Shown here in pieces: positions 16,007 to 25,538 of a stretch of 64,000 bases of DNA. The DNA comes from Sphingobacterium sp. CZ-UAM (GTDB lineage Bacteria > Bacteroidota > Bacteroidia > Sphingobacteriales > Sphingobacteriaceae): positions 1 through 64,000 of the forward strand of contig NZ_MTCM01000009.1 in assembly GCF_002000245.1 (NCBI RefSeq). Direction: 5' to 3'. The first letter of the stretch is position 1. Each line of letters starts with the position of its first letter. Made by a program: the position numbers and the translations under genes. The notes below the pieces were generated by a model, which saw only the letters and a list, made by a program, of their open reading frames with translations, was not told where the DNA came from and ran no database searches.

Positions 16007-17140
16007 TCAGCAATTATAATAGGCTTCAGGTATAACTACCTTTTTATGGGACCAATTTTCCAATGTGGTTGCATAGGGATCCAGTTCGTAGGTATTGGCC
16101 TCAAAAATATAGTGATAGTTCCCACCGATTAAGTTTACGCGAAGTATAGCATATCCCGGGCCCTTTGCAGGTAATACGTTTTCGATTTCAAAGAAATTAA
16201 TAAGCTCAATGTCGTAAATTAGGCTCGTTTTCCGTCCCGCAAATCCAATTTTATTATTTTTCTTGTCTAACCAGATCCCGCTTGACTTTCCCAGTCGTTG
16301 TTGCACGTTTGGCGGAATATTTTTTACAGCAGCATTTTTACGGTAATCCGCATTAATGTCCCATTTGTTTTTCAGTTTAACGAGTTCGGTTACTTCAATG
16401 AGCTGATCGTATTCTGCATTTTCCAAAAGATACGGATAATCCCGTTGGTTGTAAAAATGCAGGGACGTGCCGCCGTCGTCATAGTTGTTTTCATCCTCAT
16501 AGGTGTAGCAGATGGAGGAAGAAATCTGACTCCCAAAGTCAAATGATAAATAGCATTGGTCTTCTCTTTCGTAACCATAATCCTCTGCATCGTAATCTTC
16601 CCCATTTAACCAGAGATCACGCAGATCTTTATAGCTTCGATCTGTATTGGATTCATCATAAATGGTCGTGAAATATTCTTGAATAGGTATATGCAGGGGA
16701 ACATCGTCATAATAAATTTCAAGTTCTTTCAGCCAGAGATTGCCGATCCGAACCGGGTAGTGTATTTTGAAATAGATTGTCCCATATTCACTTGCATATT
16801 GCTGTCCGATACCTAGTTTTTCGATGTCAGCATATGTGATATCCCAAGAGATAAATAGTTTGGGTTCTGAATAGATTTCGAAACCGCTATGATCATCATC
16901 AAAATCACCAGATAGAATTTTATAATTGCGGTCTTGGTGCAAGAACCAGATTTTGGCTTTACAGTCCTGTTTTTGATTAATGGTACGGAAGAATAGTGCA
17001 TCGTCAAATCCAAATTGTCCAGATAGCTTGGGGTAGATTTTCGAAAAACCTTTTGACCTTGCTAATATATAATGTTGCTGATGGTCAAATAGAAATAAAT
17101 AGGGCTCTCCAGCCAATAATTGAACATACGCATAGCGCAA
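16007..17140 (-). CDS. Hypothetical protein, no ATG start (possible 5' frameshift)
   Basis: A 377-residue acidic protein rich in aromatic residues and Asp/Glu, with no recognised domain and no signal peptide in the frame as read. The first available start is TTG at 17140, but coding-like sequence continues upstream in the same frame (DRVWLDSDRLYYLDRGNQEE) to about 17243 without any ATG. An ATG at 17264 lies in another frame and gives MLSFNNNSGFPKRK before a stop. A one-base indel in the A-rich tract near 17222-17232 would join the two. The intact protein would be about 418 residues. Confidence 0.65.
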   Translation of the reverse strand: MRYAYVQLLAGEPYLFLFDHQQHYILARSKGFSKIYPKLSGQFGFDDALFFRTINQKQDCKAKIWFLHQDRNYKILSGDFDDDHSGFEIYSEPKLFISWDITYADIEKLGIGQQYASEYGTIYFKIHYPVRIGNLWLKELEIYYDDVPLHIPIQEYFTTIYDESNTDRSYKDLRDLWLNGEDYDAEDYGYEREDQCYLSFDFGSQISSSICYTYEDENNYDDGGTSLHFYNQRDYPYLLENAEYDQLIEVTELVKLKNKWDINADYRKNAAVKNIPPNVQQRLGKSSGIWLDKKNNKIGFAGRKTSLIYDIELINFFEIENVLPAKGPGYAILRVNLIGGNYHYIFEANTYELDPYATTLENWSHKKVVIPEAYYNC

Positions 17141-17264
17141 TCGAGATAAGTTGACCTCTTCTTGGTTACCCCGATCGAGGTAATATAAGCGGTCACTATC
17201 CAGCCAGACGCGATCTTTATCATTTTCTTTTTGGGAACCCGGAGTTATTATTAAAACTAAGCAT
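17141..17264 (-). pseudogene. Probable 5' end of the 16007-17140 hypothetical gene, split by a frame change
   Basis: On the minus strand, ATG at 17264 opens a 14-codon frame ending at TGA (17220-17222). From about 17243 the frame used by the downstream gene is open and reads protein-like sequence (KDRVWLDSDRLYYLDRGN) into the TTG at 17140. The overlap of the two frames lies on AAAAAGAAAA, a typical site for indel mutation or sequencing error. Confidence 0.5.
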
Positions 17265-17619
17265 GTTCAGTTATTGTGTTTGACACGCTAATTTAAGATT
17301 TTAAATTCAGCTAAATAATAACTCTGGGAGGAATCCGACTATCCTAAGAAAAAAGCAGGTGTCTACATTATTTGAAGCCATGAAAAATAATCTAAGCTAT
17401 TTCGGGACAATTGGGCATCTCACCGTAAGATAGGTAATGTTATATAGATAAATAGCTGTGGGGCAGTTTAGGTTTATTTTATAATAAGGACAAAGGCCGT
17501 GTAGGATACCCTATTCTCACGGCCTTATTATTTATCTGATCATATCAAGTTAACCTACGCAATGATCATGTCGCTTCAGTTTTGTTGGGACTGAAAGTGT
17601 TTCCATGGATTATTTTTGA
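17265..17619. other. Intergenic region before SusC/SusD pair 1
   Basis: Noncoding apart from the hairpin at 17493-17526. No promoter box of the TAnnTTTG type was recognised for the minus-strand hypothetical gene. Confidence 0.4.
17493..17526 (-). terminator. Terminator of SusC/SusD operon 1
   Basis: AAGGCCGTG (17493-17501) pairs with CACGGCCTT (17518-17526). The minus-strand continuation is TGTCCTTATTATAAAAT. It lies about 95 bp past the SusD stop. Confidence 0.7.
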
Positions 17620-18867
17620 TTATTGTGTTTCAATTTCGGGTATACCGATCCATTGCCATTTACGCTGGGTGAAACCAGGATTGACATCGCCATCAATTTT
17701 AAACCTTCTCAGATCAATGATACGTGTACCACGCCAGGATAAAAATATGCGACGGACAACAACGATTTCATTAAGCGTTAGCGTCGTCGACGCGGCATAG
17801 TTTGAGGATCCCGAGGCATCATATTTTGAAATCACCGAATTAACAAGTTGCACGGCATCACCTGTCATCAGTCCGCGAATGACCAATTCTGCCCGGATCA
17901 ATTGCATCTCATCAAAATCGCTGACAAGTAATGGATCTCTTTCCTTGAACAAGTTCAGCGACCAATGTCCTTTGGCAGCTTTTACTACCGGAACACGGGC
18001 TTTATCAGCGATTGTTTTTGATGCGGCAACCAAAGTCGGGTCAACGGCCGCATCTCTGGAGTTAATATTCAATGCATTAAAGAAAGCGTTACTGACATTG
18101 CCTACGGTATTGAGAAAGCTGAAGTTTTCCATTGCGGTAAATGACTGATTGATATGCTGTACGGCTAGGGGATGATTGCCGGTATGGATTCCCAGCTTTG
18201 TCAGTAGCGCGTGAAGCAGTCGTTTCTCGACATCGGTGGCGGAAGGAAGCGCCTGCTGCCAGTAGGTTTGCGCTTTGGTATAGGCTTCCTGATGACTGAC
18301 TTCTTTATGATCCGCGTAGACAGAGTGGCTGCTGTTGCTGACACTGAAATAATCCGCCATCAGCATCCAGGCATAGCCGGCATGTAAGCGGGCATTTACC
18401 AATGCCGCTTGTTTAATCTTGATACCATCTTCATCTGTCGGATTTAACGATTCTGCATTGGCAATTGCGTCTTCGGCACGTGCACGGTAATTTTGCACAT
18501 TGGACCATACACTAAATAGCGAGGTATTGTCCGGTGTTAATTTATCTTCATCCAGCTCCTTATAGAAAGGAGAGTTTGGAACTGCGGTAGGAACGATCTC
18601 ATCCACTATAGCCCCCGAAGCGACCAGTAGATCCGAAGCGGATGTTGCTCCGGCACGCCATATTCCGGCGATGACAGGACCATAGACATAAGCACCTTTT
18701 TCAATACGACCAAGCATAGCGATGTTGTTTAGCTGTGACTCATCAATGGTGTTGTCCGGCAATTTGGTGTCATTTACCCACTTGTCGCAGGCGGAAAGGA
18801 TAAGTACTGCCATACAGGCTAATCCTACTTTCCAAAAATCTTTTATTTTGATAGACATAATCATCAT
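17620..18867 (-). CDS. SusD/RagB-like outer-membrane lipoprotein
   Basis: A lipoprotein signal with lipobox LSAC (Cys27) anchors the protein on the outer membrane. The helical TPR-like body is that of a SusD/RagB partner: AEDAIANAESL, ALVNARLHAGYAWMLMADYF, DEMQLIRAELVIRGLMTGD and VVRRIFLSWRGTRIIDLRRF near the C-terminus are family-typical. At 415 residues it is somewhat shorter than classic SusD. It begins 5 bp after the SusC stop, so both are one operon and should form the lid and barrel of a TonB-dependent importer. ATG codons at 18867, 18864 and 18858 are all possible starts. No glycoside hydrolase lies nearby, so the substrate cannot be guessed. Confidence 0.88.
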   Translation of the reverse strand: MMIMSIKIKDFWKVGLACMAVLILSACDKWVNDTKLPDNTIDESQLNNIAMLGRIEKGAYVYGPVIAGIWRAGATSASDLLVASGAIVDEIVPTAVPNSPFYKELDEDKLTPDNTSLFSVWSNVQNYRARAEDAIANAESLNPTDEDGIKIKQAALVNARLHAGYAWMLMADYFSVSNSSHSVYADHKEVSHQEAYTKAQTYWQQALPSATDVEKRLLHALLTKLGIHTGNHPLAVQHINQSFTAMENFSFLNTVGNVSNAFFNALNINSRDAAVDPTLVAASKTIADKARVPVVKAAKGHWSLNLFKERDPLLVSDFDEMQLIRAELVIRGLMTGDAVQLVNSVISKYDASGSSNYAASTTLTLNEIVVVRRIFLSWRGTRIIDLRRFKIDGDVNPGFTQRKWQWIGIPEIETQ

Positions 18868-18872
18868 TTTTT

Positions 18873-21719
18873 TTAAAAACCAATATTTACACTCATGGCA
18901 TAACTACGCGGGGCAGGTACTGCAGTCCAGTCGGAGGATAAATAGCTGATACCACGGTTACGTTTACTACCACCCTGTGAATCTATCTGTGGTTCGACTC
19001 CACCATAATTTGTTGTCAGCCAAAGGTTGTTGCCGGTCAATGACAGCACACAGCTTTTGAATAGACCGTTTGTCTGTCTCTTGGCCCAGGCACCCAAATC
19101 ATAGGAAATAGTCACATTACTCAAACGGATGAAATCAGCCTTTTCAATGAAATTACCACGTGGACCGGCATATTTTGAAAGTTCGTTCGACGTTGCGATG
19201 TATTCCGGCGTACCTGGAGTTTGTGTAGCAAGTAATGCTTTGAGATCCTCGCTTGCCTTGAAGTTATTCCCCTGGCTGGCTACGTTTCGATTGGAAATAT
19301 TATATACTTTAGCGCCCTTAGAATAATTAAATAAAGATTGGATGCGCAGGTTGTTAACCAGTTGTAGATTGAAGCCAAAGGAGCCATTGTAGGTTGGGAA
19401 AGGTTTTCCCAATACCTGTGGAGCACTCTCTTTGGGTCCCGTATATTCACCTTTGTCGTTGAAATTGGCGCCCTCGGATATACCTGTATAGAAGGAGAAT
19501 GCAGGTAGTCCCGGACGGATCAGATTCACGGTGTTAATAATATCATGGCCACCTGAGCTGATGACTTTATTGGACTGATGGTTGAAGATGACGAAGAGAT
19601 CCAGGCTGTTTTTCTGATTACCACTGGTAAATATGCGGCTATTGTAAGTCACTTCTATCCCTTTACCGCGGATTTTACCCACATTTTCGGGATAGTCGCC
19701 GCTTAAGCTTGAAGGCCAGCCCAAAGAGGGTAATAATGTGGTGTATACAATTGCATCACGTGTGTTTTGCAGATAGTAGGTAAAGCCCAAACGTTGTTTG
19801 AAAAAGCTGATATCTGTACCGATCTCAAACTCACCGGTACGATCAGGTTTGATATTGGGATTACCTTTGCGCGAAGGTCTTACCAAAGGCCCGAAGGAAG
19901 AGTTCTCGACAAGATAGGCCGTCTGTGCATCATTTGGATAAGGTAAACGACCAGACTCACCATAAGCCGCTCTTATTTTCCATTCGTCGATTTTGCCTTG
20001 CATAAATTCAAACGGTTTCACATTGTAGGCAACACTCACTGTGGGGTACCAGATACTCGCTACATTCCGGCCGATCATATTGGACACATCCCTTCTGACC
20101 CCGGTATTGATAAACAACTGATTGTTGTAGCTTAAAAATGCCTCACCATAGATACCATGGGTACGTTTTTCGAAATAGGTATCGGTTGTACCTAAGATTT
20201 CAGCTGCTGAGGAGATATTACTGATGCCCGGTACAGCAAAGTTGCGTACGCTGATACCGTTCACTTTTTCGGTAGACTTGGTCAACTGCGATAGTAAGGC
20301 CAGATTCAGTTGCCATTTATCGGTTAGGGCAAAGTTGCGCGACAACTTGATGTCCCAGTTGATATTCTGGTTTTTACGGTCACTGACCTGTTTGGCACCG
20401 GTACTATTTGTGCCCTGTAAGTAGCCATAAGGAAGGTAATTCAACCCATCGATCCGATTGAGGTCAAGTCCCACAAGACTTTCCAGCTTGATATTAAAAG
20501 GAAGCGTATAGTTTAATTTGACACTTCCTGTAAAGCGGTCATTGGAATAGCTTTTCTCAATGGCACGCCAGGTTTCTTCGGAAATAAAAGGCCAGGGCTT
20601 CTGATCACGCATCAGATTCCAGATAGCATCATCACGTCCCGAAGCTGACTGTGGGATGCTCAGTTTACCTTTGACATAGCCAGCGGTGAAACCCAGTTTG
20701 AAGTTGTCTTTCGTAAAATCATATCCTGCACGAAAAGTCTGTCTATTGTCTTTGTTGCCCGGAACAATACCTGAGGTGCTATTGGAGTTGGCCGAAAAGA
20801 ACAGACTGTTTGCCTGATCAAACTGTGCCGATAAATTGGCGTAGAACTGATTTTGATGACCGCGGTCAAAAAAGTTGTTCAGCGCATCGTTGTTGACATA
20901 TTTTGTGTATTTATTAGCCAGTTCGCTGAAACCGCCCGTATATTTTACATTGACAGCCACACCTTTTTTGCCGCTCAGACCGCGCTTGGTCTGAATAATA
21001 ACAACACCATTGGCTGCCTCTGCCCCATAAGATGCTGCCGCTGCTGGTCCTTTGATCACATCGATAGAAGCAATATCGTTCATCGGTAAATCATTCAATG
21101 CACTCATCGCTTCTTGCGCTGAGTTCACATCGGCGGTGTTATTGCTGTTGTAACGTATACCATCAATAAAAATCAGCGGATCACGTTCCATGCTGAAAGT
21201 TGCCGCTGAACGAATGTCAAAACGGATGGGCATGCCTACTTTTCCATTCGTATTGTATACCTGGGCACCGCTGATTCTTCCGTTTACCAGTTCTGCTAGC
21301 GAAGAGGGATTACTTTTTGCGACGATATCTGCAGCATCAATATGATCTACATTGGAACCTATCGCGCGTTTACTCCGAGAATTGGCCAAACTTGCTGTCA
21401 CCAATACTTCGTCCAGTGCAACACCGGATTCAAGACTGATCTCAACCTGTTGTCCTTCCGGTACCTTCGAAAAATAGCGTTCGAAGTTCTTGTAGCCGAC
21501 CATTTTAATCAGGAGGGTCTCACCATTGTGAAGTACAAGATTAAATTTTCCATTTGCGTCTGCAACAGTGCCGTTCTGAGGACGCTCCTTAATGATTACA
21601 CTTGCTCCCGGCACGATCCCACCGGTGCTTTTGTCATATACGATACCTTCGATATTTTGCGCCTGAAGGGCAAAACAGGAAAGCAAAGTGATGCTCAAAA
21701 AAGTAAAAAATTGATACAT
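18873..21719 (-). CDS. SusC/RagA-family TonB-dependent outer-membrane receptor
   Basis: A 948-residue importer. Order of parts: signal peptide (1-20, FFTFLSITLLSCFALQAQ); carboxypeptidase-regulatory-like domain (21-100, IEGIVYDKSTGGIVPGASV); TonB box region (ALDEVLVTASL); plug domain with FIDGIRYNSN and IDVIKGPAAAASYGAEAANG then VVIIQTKRG; beta-barrel with the usual final Phe (SVNIGF). It actively imports a ligand captured by the SusD lipoprotein encoded 5 bp downstream. A strong promoter lies 52 nt upstream of the start. No regulator (anti-sigma/ECF pair) is adjacent. Confidence 0.93.
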   Translation of the reverse strand: MYQFFTFLSITLLSCFALQAQNIEGIVYDKSTGGIVPGASVIIKERPQNGTVADANGKFNLVLHNGETLLIKMVGYKNFERYFSKVPEGQQVEISLESGVALDEVLVTASLANSRSKRAIGSNVDHIDAADIVAKSNPSSLAELVNGRISGAQVYNTNGKVGMPIRFDIRSAATFSMERDPLIFIDGIRYNSNNTADVNSAQEAMSALNDLPMNDIASIDVIKGPAAAASYGAEAANGVVIIQTKRGLSGKKGVAVNVKYTGGFSELANKYTKYVNNDALNNFFDRGHQNQFYANLSAQFDQANSLFFSANSNSTSGIVPGNKDNRQTFRAGYDFTKDNFKLGFTAGYVKGKLSIPQSASGRDDAIWNLMRDQKPWPFISEETWRAIEKSYSNDRFTGSVKLNYTLPFNIKLESLVGLDLNRIDGLNYLPYGYLQGTNSTGAKQVSDRKNQNINWDIKLSRNFALTDKWQLNLALLSQLTKSTEKVNGISVRNFAVPGISNISSAAEILGTTDTYFEKRTHGIYGEAFLSYNNQLFINTGVRRDVSNMIGRNVASIWYPTVSVAYNVKPFEFMQGKIDEWKIRAAYGESGRLPYPNDAQTAYLVENSSFGPLVRPSRKGNPNIKPDRTGEFEIGTDISFFKQRLGFTYYLQNTRDAIVYTTLLPSLGWPSSLSGDYPENVGKIRGKGIEVTYNSRIFTSGNQKNSLDLFVIFNHQSNKVISSGGHDIINTVNLIRPGLPAFSFYTGISEGANFNDKGEYTGPKESAPQVLGKPFPTYNGSFGFNLQLVNNLRIQSLFNYSKGAKVYNISNRNVASQGNNFKASEDLKALLATQTPGTPEYIATSNELSKYAGPRGNFIEKADFIRLSNVTISYDLGAWAKRQTNGLFKSCVLSLTGNNLWLTTNYGGVEPQIDSQGGSKRNRGISYLSSDWTAVPAPRSYAMSVNIGF

Positions 21720-21777
21720 ATGATTTTACAGACAGTTTTTCTTTATTTAGTTTTGATCTAAATAAGGTAAATTTTGC

Positions 21778-21809
21778 GCAAAGGTAAACATATCCTGAAA
21801 ACTGGCAAA
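21778..21809 (-). promoter_or_regulatory. Promoter of SusC/SusD operon 1
   Basis: On the minus strand TTTG (21809-21806), 19 bases, then TACCTTTGC (21786-21778): a consensus Bacteroidota promoter. The predicted leader is about 52 nt. The rest of the 320-bp gap up to the glycerophosphodiesterase stop at 22041 shows no gene. Confidence 0.8.
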
Positions 21810-22040
21810 TTGCTTTTTAACTTTTTTTAACAAAAACACTCGCAGTCTAACTGTTTAATTGGAAACAGCTTAGTTGAATTGCAATGAATGTTATTTAAGT
21901 CGTTTGTCCGAAACTCGGAACGGTTGCCTTTTCTGCTCTATCCGAAGATAATTTTTCATCGGACACGAGCGATAGGATGGGATTAGGTCGAAGTATTCCA
22001 GTGGTTTTATGGTAAGGGGGCGGACTATAAACTTGAATGT

Positions 22041-22979
22041 TTACTGCACAAATTTGGACGTTATCCCTCTTTTTTTGACATAGAAATTTAAGGCACGTCC
22101 AGCTTCCTTTGGATGGTCAGTACTCAAGATGTCAGCACCACGTTCAATAAAACTGGCATACAGCTGGAATCCTTTCTTGGCAGCTTGCCGGTCGAGATTG
22201 CCTTGGGTACCCAGAATACACATAATCCCGTGATCATGCAATACTTTGGTCAGCTCAGGATCAGCTTCACGTGTGCCGACAAAAGCCAGGAGCTTGTTGT
22301 CGGGAATATCTTTTTCGTTAAGACGGGTTAGATCATCCAGATTTTTCACCGAAGCGGATATCATCAGATCTCCTGCTAGGTTGTGCACTTTACCTGCCTG
22401 GCCGGCACTATAGGTGATAATAACAACGCTGGATTCGGCACGTTGTTTACGGATAGCATTGATCACAGATTCGTAAGGCACCTCATTTTTTATGTCCAGT
22501 GTAAAAATGACCTTTCCCTTTCCCCAAGCAAGTGCTTCGTCCAATGTCGGGATTTTGTAAGGTGTTATTTTCTTGTTATTGTCCACCAGACGCAGTTTTT
22601 TAAGTTCGGCCAATGTGCGTTCACTGACAGATCCACGGCCTGTAGTGGTACGGTTTAGTGTATTGTCGTGCATGAGCACCAGCGCTGAATCTTTGCTGAG
22701 CCTGACATCACATTCCACAATAACGGGTTGTAGACTGGCATTATAAGCAAAGGTTTCTAAGGCATTTTCTGGATAACCGGAGGACGGTCCACCACGATGC
22801 AGGCTGACCAGTGGATAGCGGTTGTCATCATAGGTCAAAAACTGATAAAGATCCTCTACCGTGGTCAGTTGGATACGCTTGCCCACAGGTAATCCCTCTG
22901 TGTCGCCGCTATGGCGAAAACAACCGCCAACAGCTATACAGGTCAGAATTAAAATGAAACAGTACAGACGAATTCTCAT
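22041..22979 (-). CDS. Glycerophosphodiester phosphodiesterase family lipoprotein
   Basis: A GDPD-type TIM barrel that hydrolyses glycerophosphodiesters to glycerol-3-phosphate and an alcohol. The lipobox VGGC (Cys20) suggests membrane anchoring. Active-site parts are visible: SLHRGG (catalytic His), YPENALETF, IVECDVRLSKD, ALVLMHDNTLNRTTTGRG (second His) and IFTLDIKNE (metal-ligand acid). Length 312 is slightly longer than the cytosolic enzymes. It starts 17 bp after aroK in a minus-strand run with DUF1599, DoxX and aroK genes, although its function is not obviously linked to theirs. Confidence 0.9.
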   Translation of the reverse strand: MRIRLYCFILILTCIAVGGCFRHSGDTEGLPVGKRIQLTTVEDLYQFLTYDDNRYPLVSLHRGGPSSGYPENALETFAYNASLQPVIVECDVRLSKDSALVLMHDNTLNRTTTGRGSVSERTLAELKKLRLVDNNKKITPYKIPTLDEALAWGKGKVIFTLDIKNEVPYESVINAIRKQRAESSVVIITYSAGQAGKVHNLAGDLMISASVKNLDDLTRLNEKDIPDNKLLAFVGTREADPELTKVLHDHGIMCILGTQGNLDRQAAKKGFQLYASFIERGADILSTDHPKEAGRALNFYVKKRGITSKFVQ

Positions 22980-22996
22980 GATGGACTATTGTGCGA

Positions 22997-23512
22997 TTAT
23001 AAATTATACTGGCTGATCAGGTCTACTAAAGTTTCTACTGGGGTATTGAGCTGATCTATTGTTAGATGAGCCTGCGTATAATAGGGCTCGCGTTCGGTTA
23101 ATTTTTCTTCGATAAAGGCCCTTAATTCTTCTGGCGATTTGCCGATCAATATAGGTCTTTTGTGTAATTTTGATTGCGACAAACGATCAAATAAGGCTTT
23201 AGGCGTCATTTGGAGATAGACTGCATAGCCATTGGTTCTGATCCATTCCATGTTGTCAAAAAAACAGGGCGCACCACCACCGGTAGAGATGACAGCATAG
23301 TTGCCTGCAAATTTGCGTAACTGTTCGCGCTCCAGCTCCCGAAAGGCTGCCTCGCCATGTTGGCCGAAATATTCGGTAATACTCATGCCGATCTGCTTGA
23401 CGATCTCCTCGTCAGTATCAATAAAAGGTAAGTCTAATTTGCTGGCAAGCTTTTTTCCTAGCGTGGTCTTTCCACTGCCCATATAGCCAATCAAAAATAT
23501 AGGTTTAGGCAT
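22997..23512 (-). CDS. aroK: Shikimate kinase
   Basis: Catalyses ATP-dependent phosphorylation of shikimate, step five of the chorismate (aromatic amino acid) pathway, in the cytoplasm. The P-loop GYMGSGKTT (residues 9-17) is at the N-terminus, followed by the shikimate-binding DTDEEI (about 32-38), the STGGGAPCF Walker-B-like glycine motif (about 76-84) and the lid Arg in HKRPIL. The 171-residue size is standard. Six bp separate it from the upstream DoxX-type gene, so they share a transcript. No other aro genes are in the window. Confidence 0.96.
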   Translation of the reverse strand: MPKPIFLIGYMGSGKTTLGKKLASKLDLPFIDTDEEIVKQIGMSITEYFGQHGEAAFRELEREQLRKFAGNYAVISTGGGAPCFFDNMEWIRTNGYAVYLQMTPKALFDRLSQSKLHKRPILIGKSPEELRAFIEEKLTEREPYYTQAHLTIDQLNTPVETLVDLISQYNL

Positions 23513-23518
23513 ATTGTA

Positions 23519-24706
23519 TTATTTGTCCTTACTTAAAAAATTATCTTCAATCGTCTTGGCATCGGGGAAATTATTGTAATGCCATTTGCCCATTACATTT
23601 CCACCTTTTAATAGCATTACCCCCGGATTTGCTCTGACCATGCTTTTCAACGGAATTAAATCCGCATAATAGATTTCGGCGATCAATTGCATTTTGTCGC
23701 TCAGATACTGCGCATCTTTGGACGCCGAAGCCGTCAACAGAACGACACGAAGACCGTTATAATCTTTGGTCATCTGCGTCACCGTCTGATTGATTTTCTG
23801 GAGGGCATCGATATTGGCTGTTGAAAGATCTTTGGCGACGATGATCACGTTATAATATGGATTGGAAATGATCTCCTGCGTATGATCCGCACCGTCTGCA
23901 TCTGTGATCAATAGGTCAGGGATAGGAATATCATATCCTTTTTTAACAAGTCTACTTTCCGGTTCCCCGATGATTTCCCATGACTCGTCCTCCCATAATT
24001 TATCCTCCATATACACTTTGTCATTCACTTTTTTGGTTTCACCCGTCTTTTTGTTCTTCATGGTATAGAGCTGTTCAAAGACATCGCCTTGTTTCCCTTC
24101 TGGAAGAACCATCAGCGAAGGAAGATTATTACCGATTTTATAAGGCAGGAAATCAATAAAAGGAAGATAATTAACCGTATATATACCAATACCCAATGAA
24201 ACCACGGCAGTAATCAAGGTGACGACAAATTGATTGCCGGACCCTTTGATGATAGGCCGGATCTGTTTGCGGTTAAAGAAGATGATCAGAATCAGGGCCA
24301 GGAGCACCAGATCTTTGGAAAAGGATTGCCAAGGGGTCAGTGGGATGGCATCACCAAAACAGCCGCAGGAAGTGACGACTTCAAAAAAAGCGGAATAGAA
24401 TGTCAGAAAGGTGAAAAACAGGATCAATAGCAGTAGTCCCCAGGCCACCAGATTGGCATAAACACCAAACAACAAAAGGGCCCCTAATAAGATTTCAAAA
24501 CCACAGATCACCACAGCAATGGCCGTTGCGTATTCATTGAATGCAGTCAGGTGAAATACCTCAAAGTATTCCTGCAATTTATAACCGAAACCTGTAGGAT
24601 CATTGGCCTTGATAAATCCAGAAAAAATAAAAAGAAGTCCAGTGAAAATACGGCAAAAACCTAAGAGGTAGTTTGTCTTTGTTGTCTGTTGTGCTGCTGT
24701 CATCAT
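23519..24706 (-). CDS. BT_3928-type DoxX family membrane protein
   Basis: Residues 10-175 contain the DoxX/MauE-like four-helix membrane domain (FCRIFTGLLFIFSGFIKAND at the start, then ICGFEILLGALLLFGV and EVVTSCGCFGDAIPLTPW with a conserved CGCFGD motif), followed by a further helix (ALILIIFF and VVTLITAVVSLGIGIYTV). The C-terminal 200 residues look like a thioredoxin-like periplasmic domain lacking a CXXC. The arrangement DUF1599 - this protein is conserved in Bacteroidota. A role in membrane redox or respiration is suggested by the MauE-like CGCFGD motif but is not established. The ATG lies 4 bp after the DUF1599 stop. Confidence 0.85.
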   Translation of the reverse strand: MMTAAQQTTKTNYLLGFCRIFTGLLFIFSGFIKANDPTGFGYKLQEYFEVFHLTAFNEYATAIAVVICGFEILLGALLLFGVYANLVAWGLLLLILFFTFLTFYSAFFEVVTSCGCFGDAIPLTPWQSFSKDLVLLALILIIFFNRKQIRPIIKGSGNQFVVTLITAVVSLGIGIYTVNYLPFIDFLPYKIGNNLPSLMVLPEGKQGDVFEQLYTMKNKKTGETKKVNDKVYMEDKLWEDESWEIIGEPESRLVKKGYDIPIPDLLITDADGADHTQEIISNPYYNVIIVAKDLSTANIDALQKINQTVTQMTKDYNGLRVVLLTASASKDAQYLSDKMQLIAEIYYADLIPLKSMVRANPGVMLLKGGNVMGKWHYNNFPDAKTIEDNFLSKDK

Positions 24707-24710
24707 CCGA

Positions 24711-25253
24711 TTATTGTTGTGCGAGTCCTAACTTAATTAACGCAAATACTGCGTAGTTGAGCATATCCTGGTAATTGGCATGAATACCCTCCGAAACAAT
24801 GGTCTGGCCATCGTTGTCTTCAATCTGTTTGACGCGGTGAATTTTCATGAGAATAAGATCTGTCATCGAAGATACCCGCATGTCGCGCCAGGCTTCTCCA
24901 TAATCATGATTCTTGGCCAGCATAAGATCCCTGGTTTCGGTGACTTTCTCGGTATATTTCTGATTGACAAAGGCGGGATCGAGGTTCTCCTCCCCATCTT
25001 CGCCTAAGTCGATCTGGATCATGGCCATAATGCAATAGTTAATGATGCCGATGTATTCATCCACCACACCTTCACCAACTTTAGATACTTTTTTGACTTC
25101 AAGAGTACGTATACGTTGTGCCTTAATATAAATCTGGTCCGTAATGGAGGATAGACGCATAATCCGCCATGCCGTGCCATAGTCTTTTGTTTTTTTAATA
25201 AATAAATCTTGGCAGTGCTTGATCACACTGTTATATTCCTGAATAGTATCCAT
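24711..25253 (-). CDS. DUF1599 domain protein
   Basis: A 180-residue protein with two copies of a similar segment: KTKDYGTAWRIMRLSSITDQ in the first half and KNHDYGEAWRDMRVSSMTDL in the second, each followed by a helix with I(R/K)...RVKQIE-like sequence. This internal duplication is typical of DUF1599, which belongs to the all-alpha NTP pyrophosphohydrolase-like (MazG-type) fold; a nucleotide house-cleaning role is inferred. The ATG at 25301 was rejected because it lies inside the promoter -7 box; 25253 gives MDTIQEYNSVIKHC, as in homologues. It leads the operon with DoxX, aroK and probably GDPD. Confidence 0.88.
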   Translation of the reverse strand: MDTIQEYNSVIKHCQDLFIKKTKDYGTAWRIMRLSSITDQIYIKAQRIRTLEVKKVSKVGEGVVDEYIGIINYCIMAMIQIDLGEDGEENLDPAFVNQKYTEKVTETRDLMLAKNHDYGEAWRDMRVSSMTDLILMKIHRVKQIEDNDGQTIVSEGIHANYQDMLNYAVFALIKLGLAQQ

Positions 25254-25298
25254 ATTGCTTTTGAAAAGAACTTGATGAGACAAGTCGAGATTATAGGA

Positions 25299-25306
25299 CA
25301 AATATA
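25299..25306 (-). promoter_or_regulatory. Promoter -7 box of the DUF1599-aroK operon
   Basis: TATATTTG on the minus strand fits TAnnTTTG and gives a leader of about 42 nt to the ATG at 25253. Confidence 0.55.
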
Positions 25307-25538
25307 ATTAGAAAATAGTACTTCTGATGGTCAAATGAATGTACAATTTGCGCTATTTTGCTAAAATTTAAATAAATATTTGAGATATTTCGACCGTTAA
25401 AAGGTTAGACGATAGCGGGGCTGTAATAAATCAGCATCGGATATGCTGAACAAATCTGTAAATAAGGTAACTTTATCCTAGTTTGATATTATGCGCAGAG
25501 TTGGTTGCCAACTTTGAATAGCAAGAAAATAGAAATTC

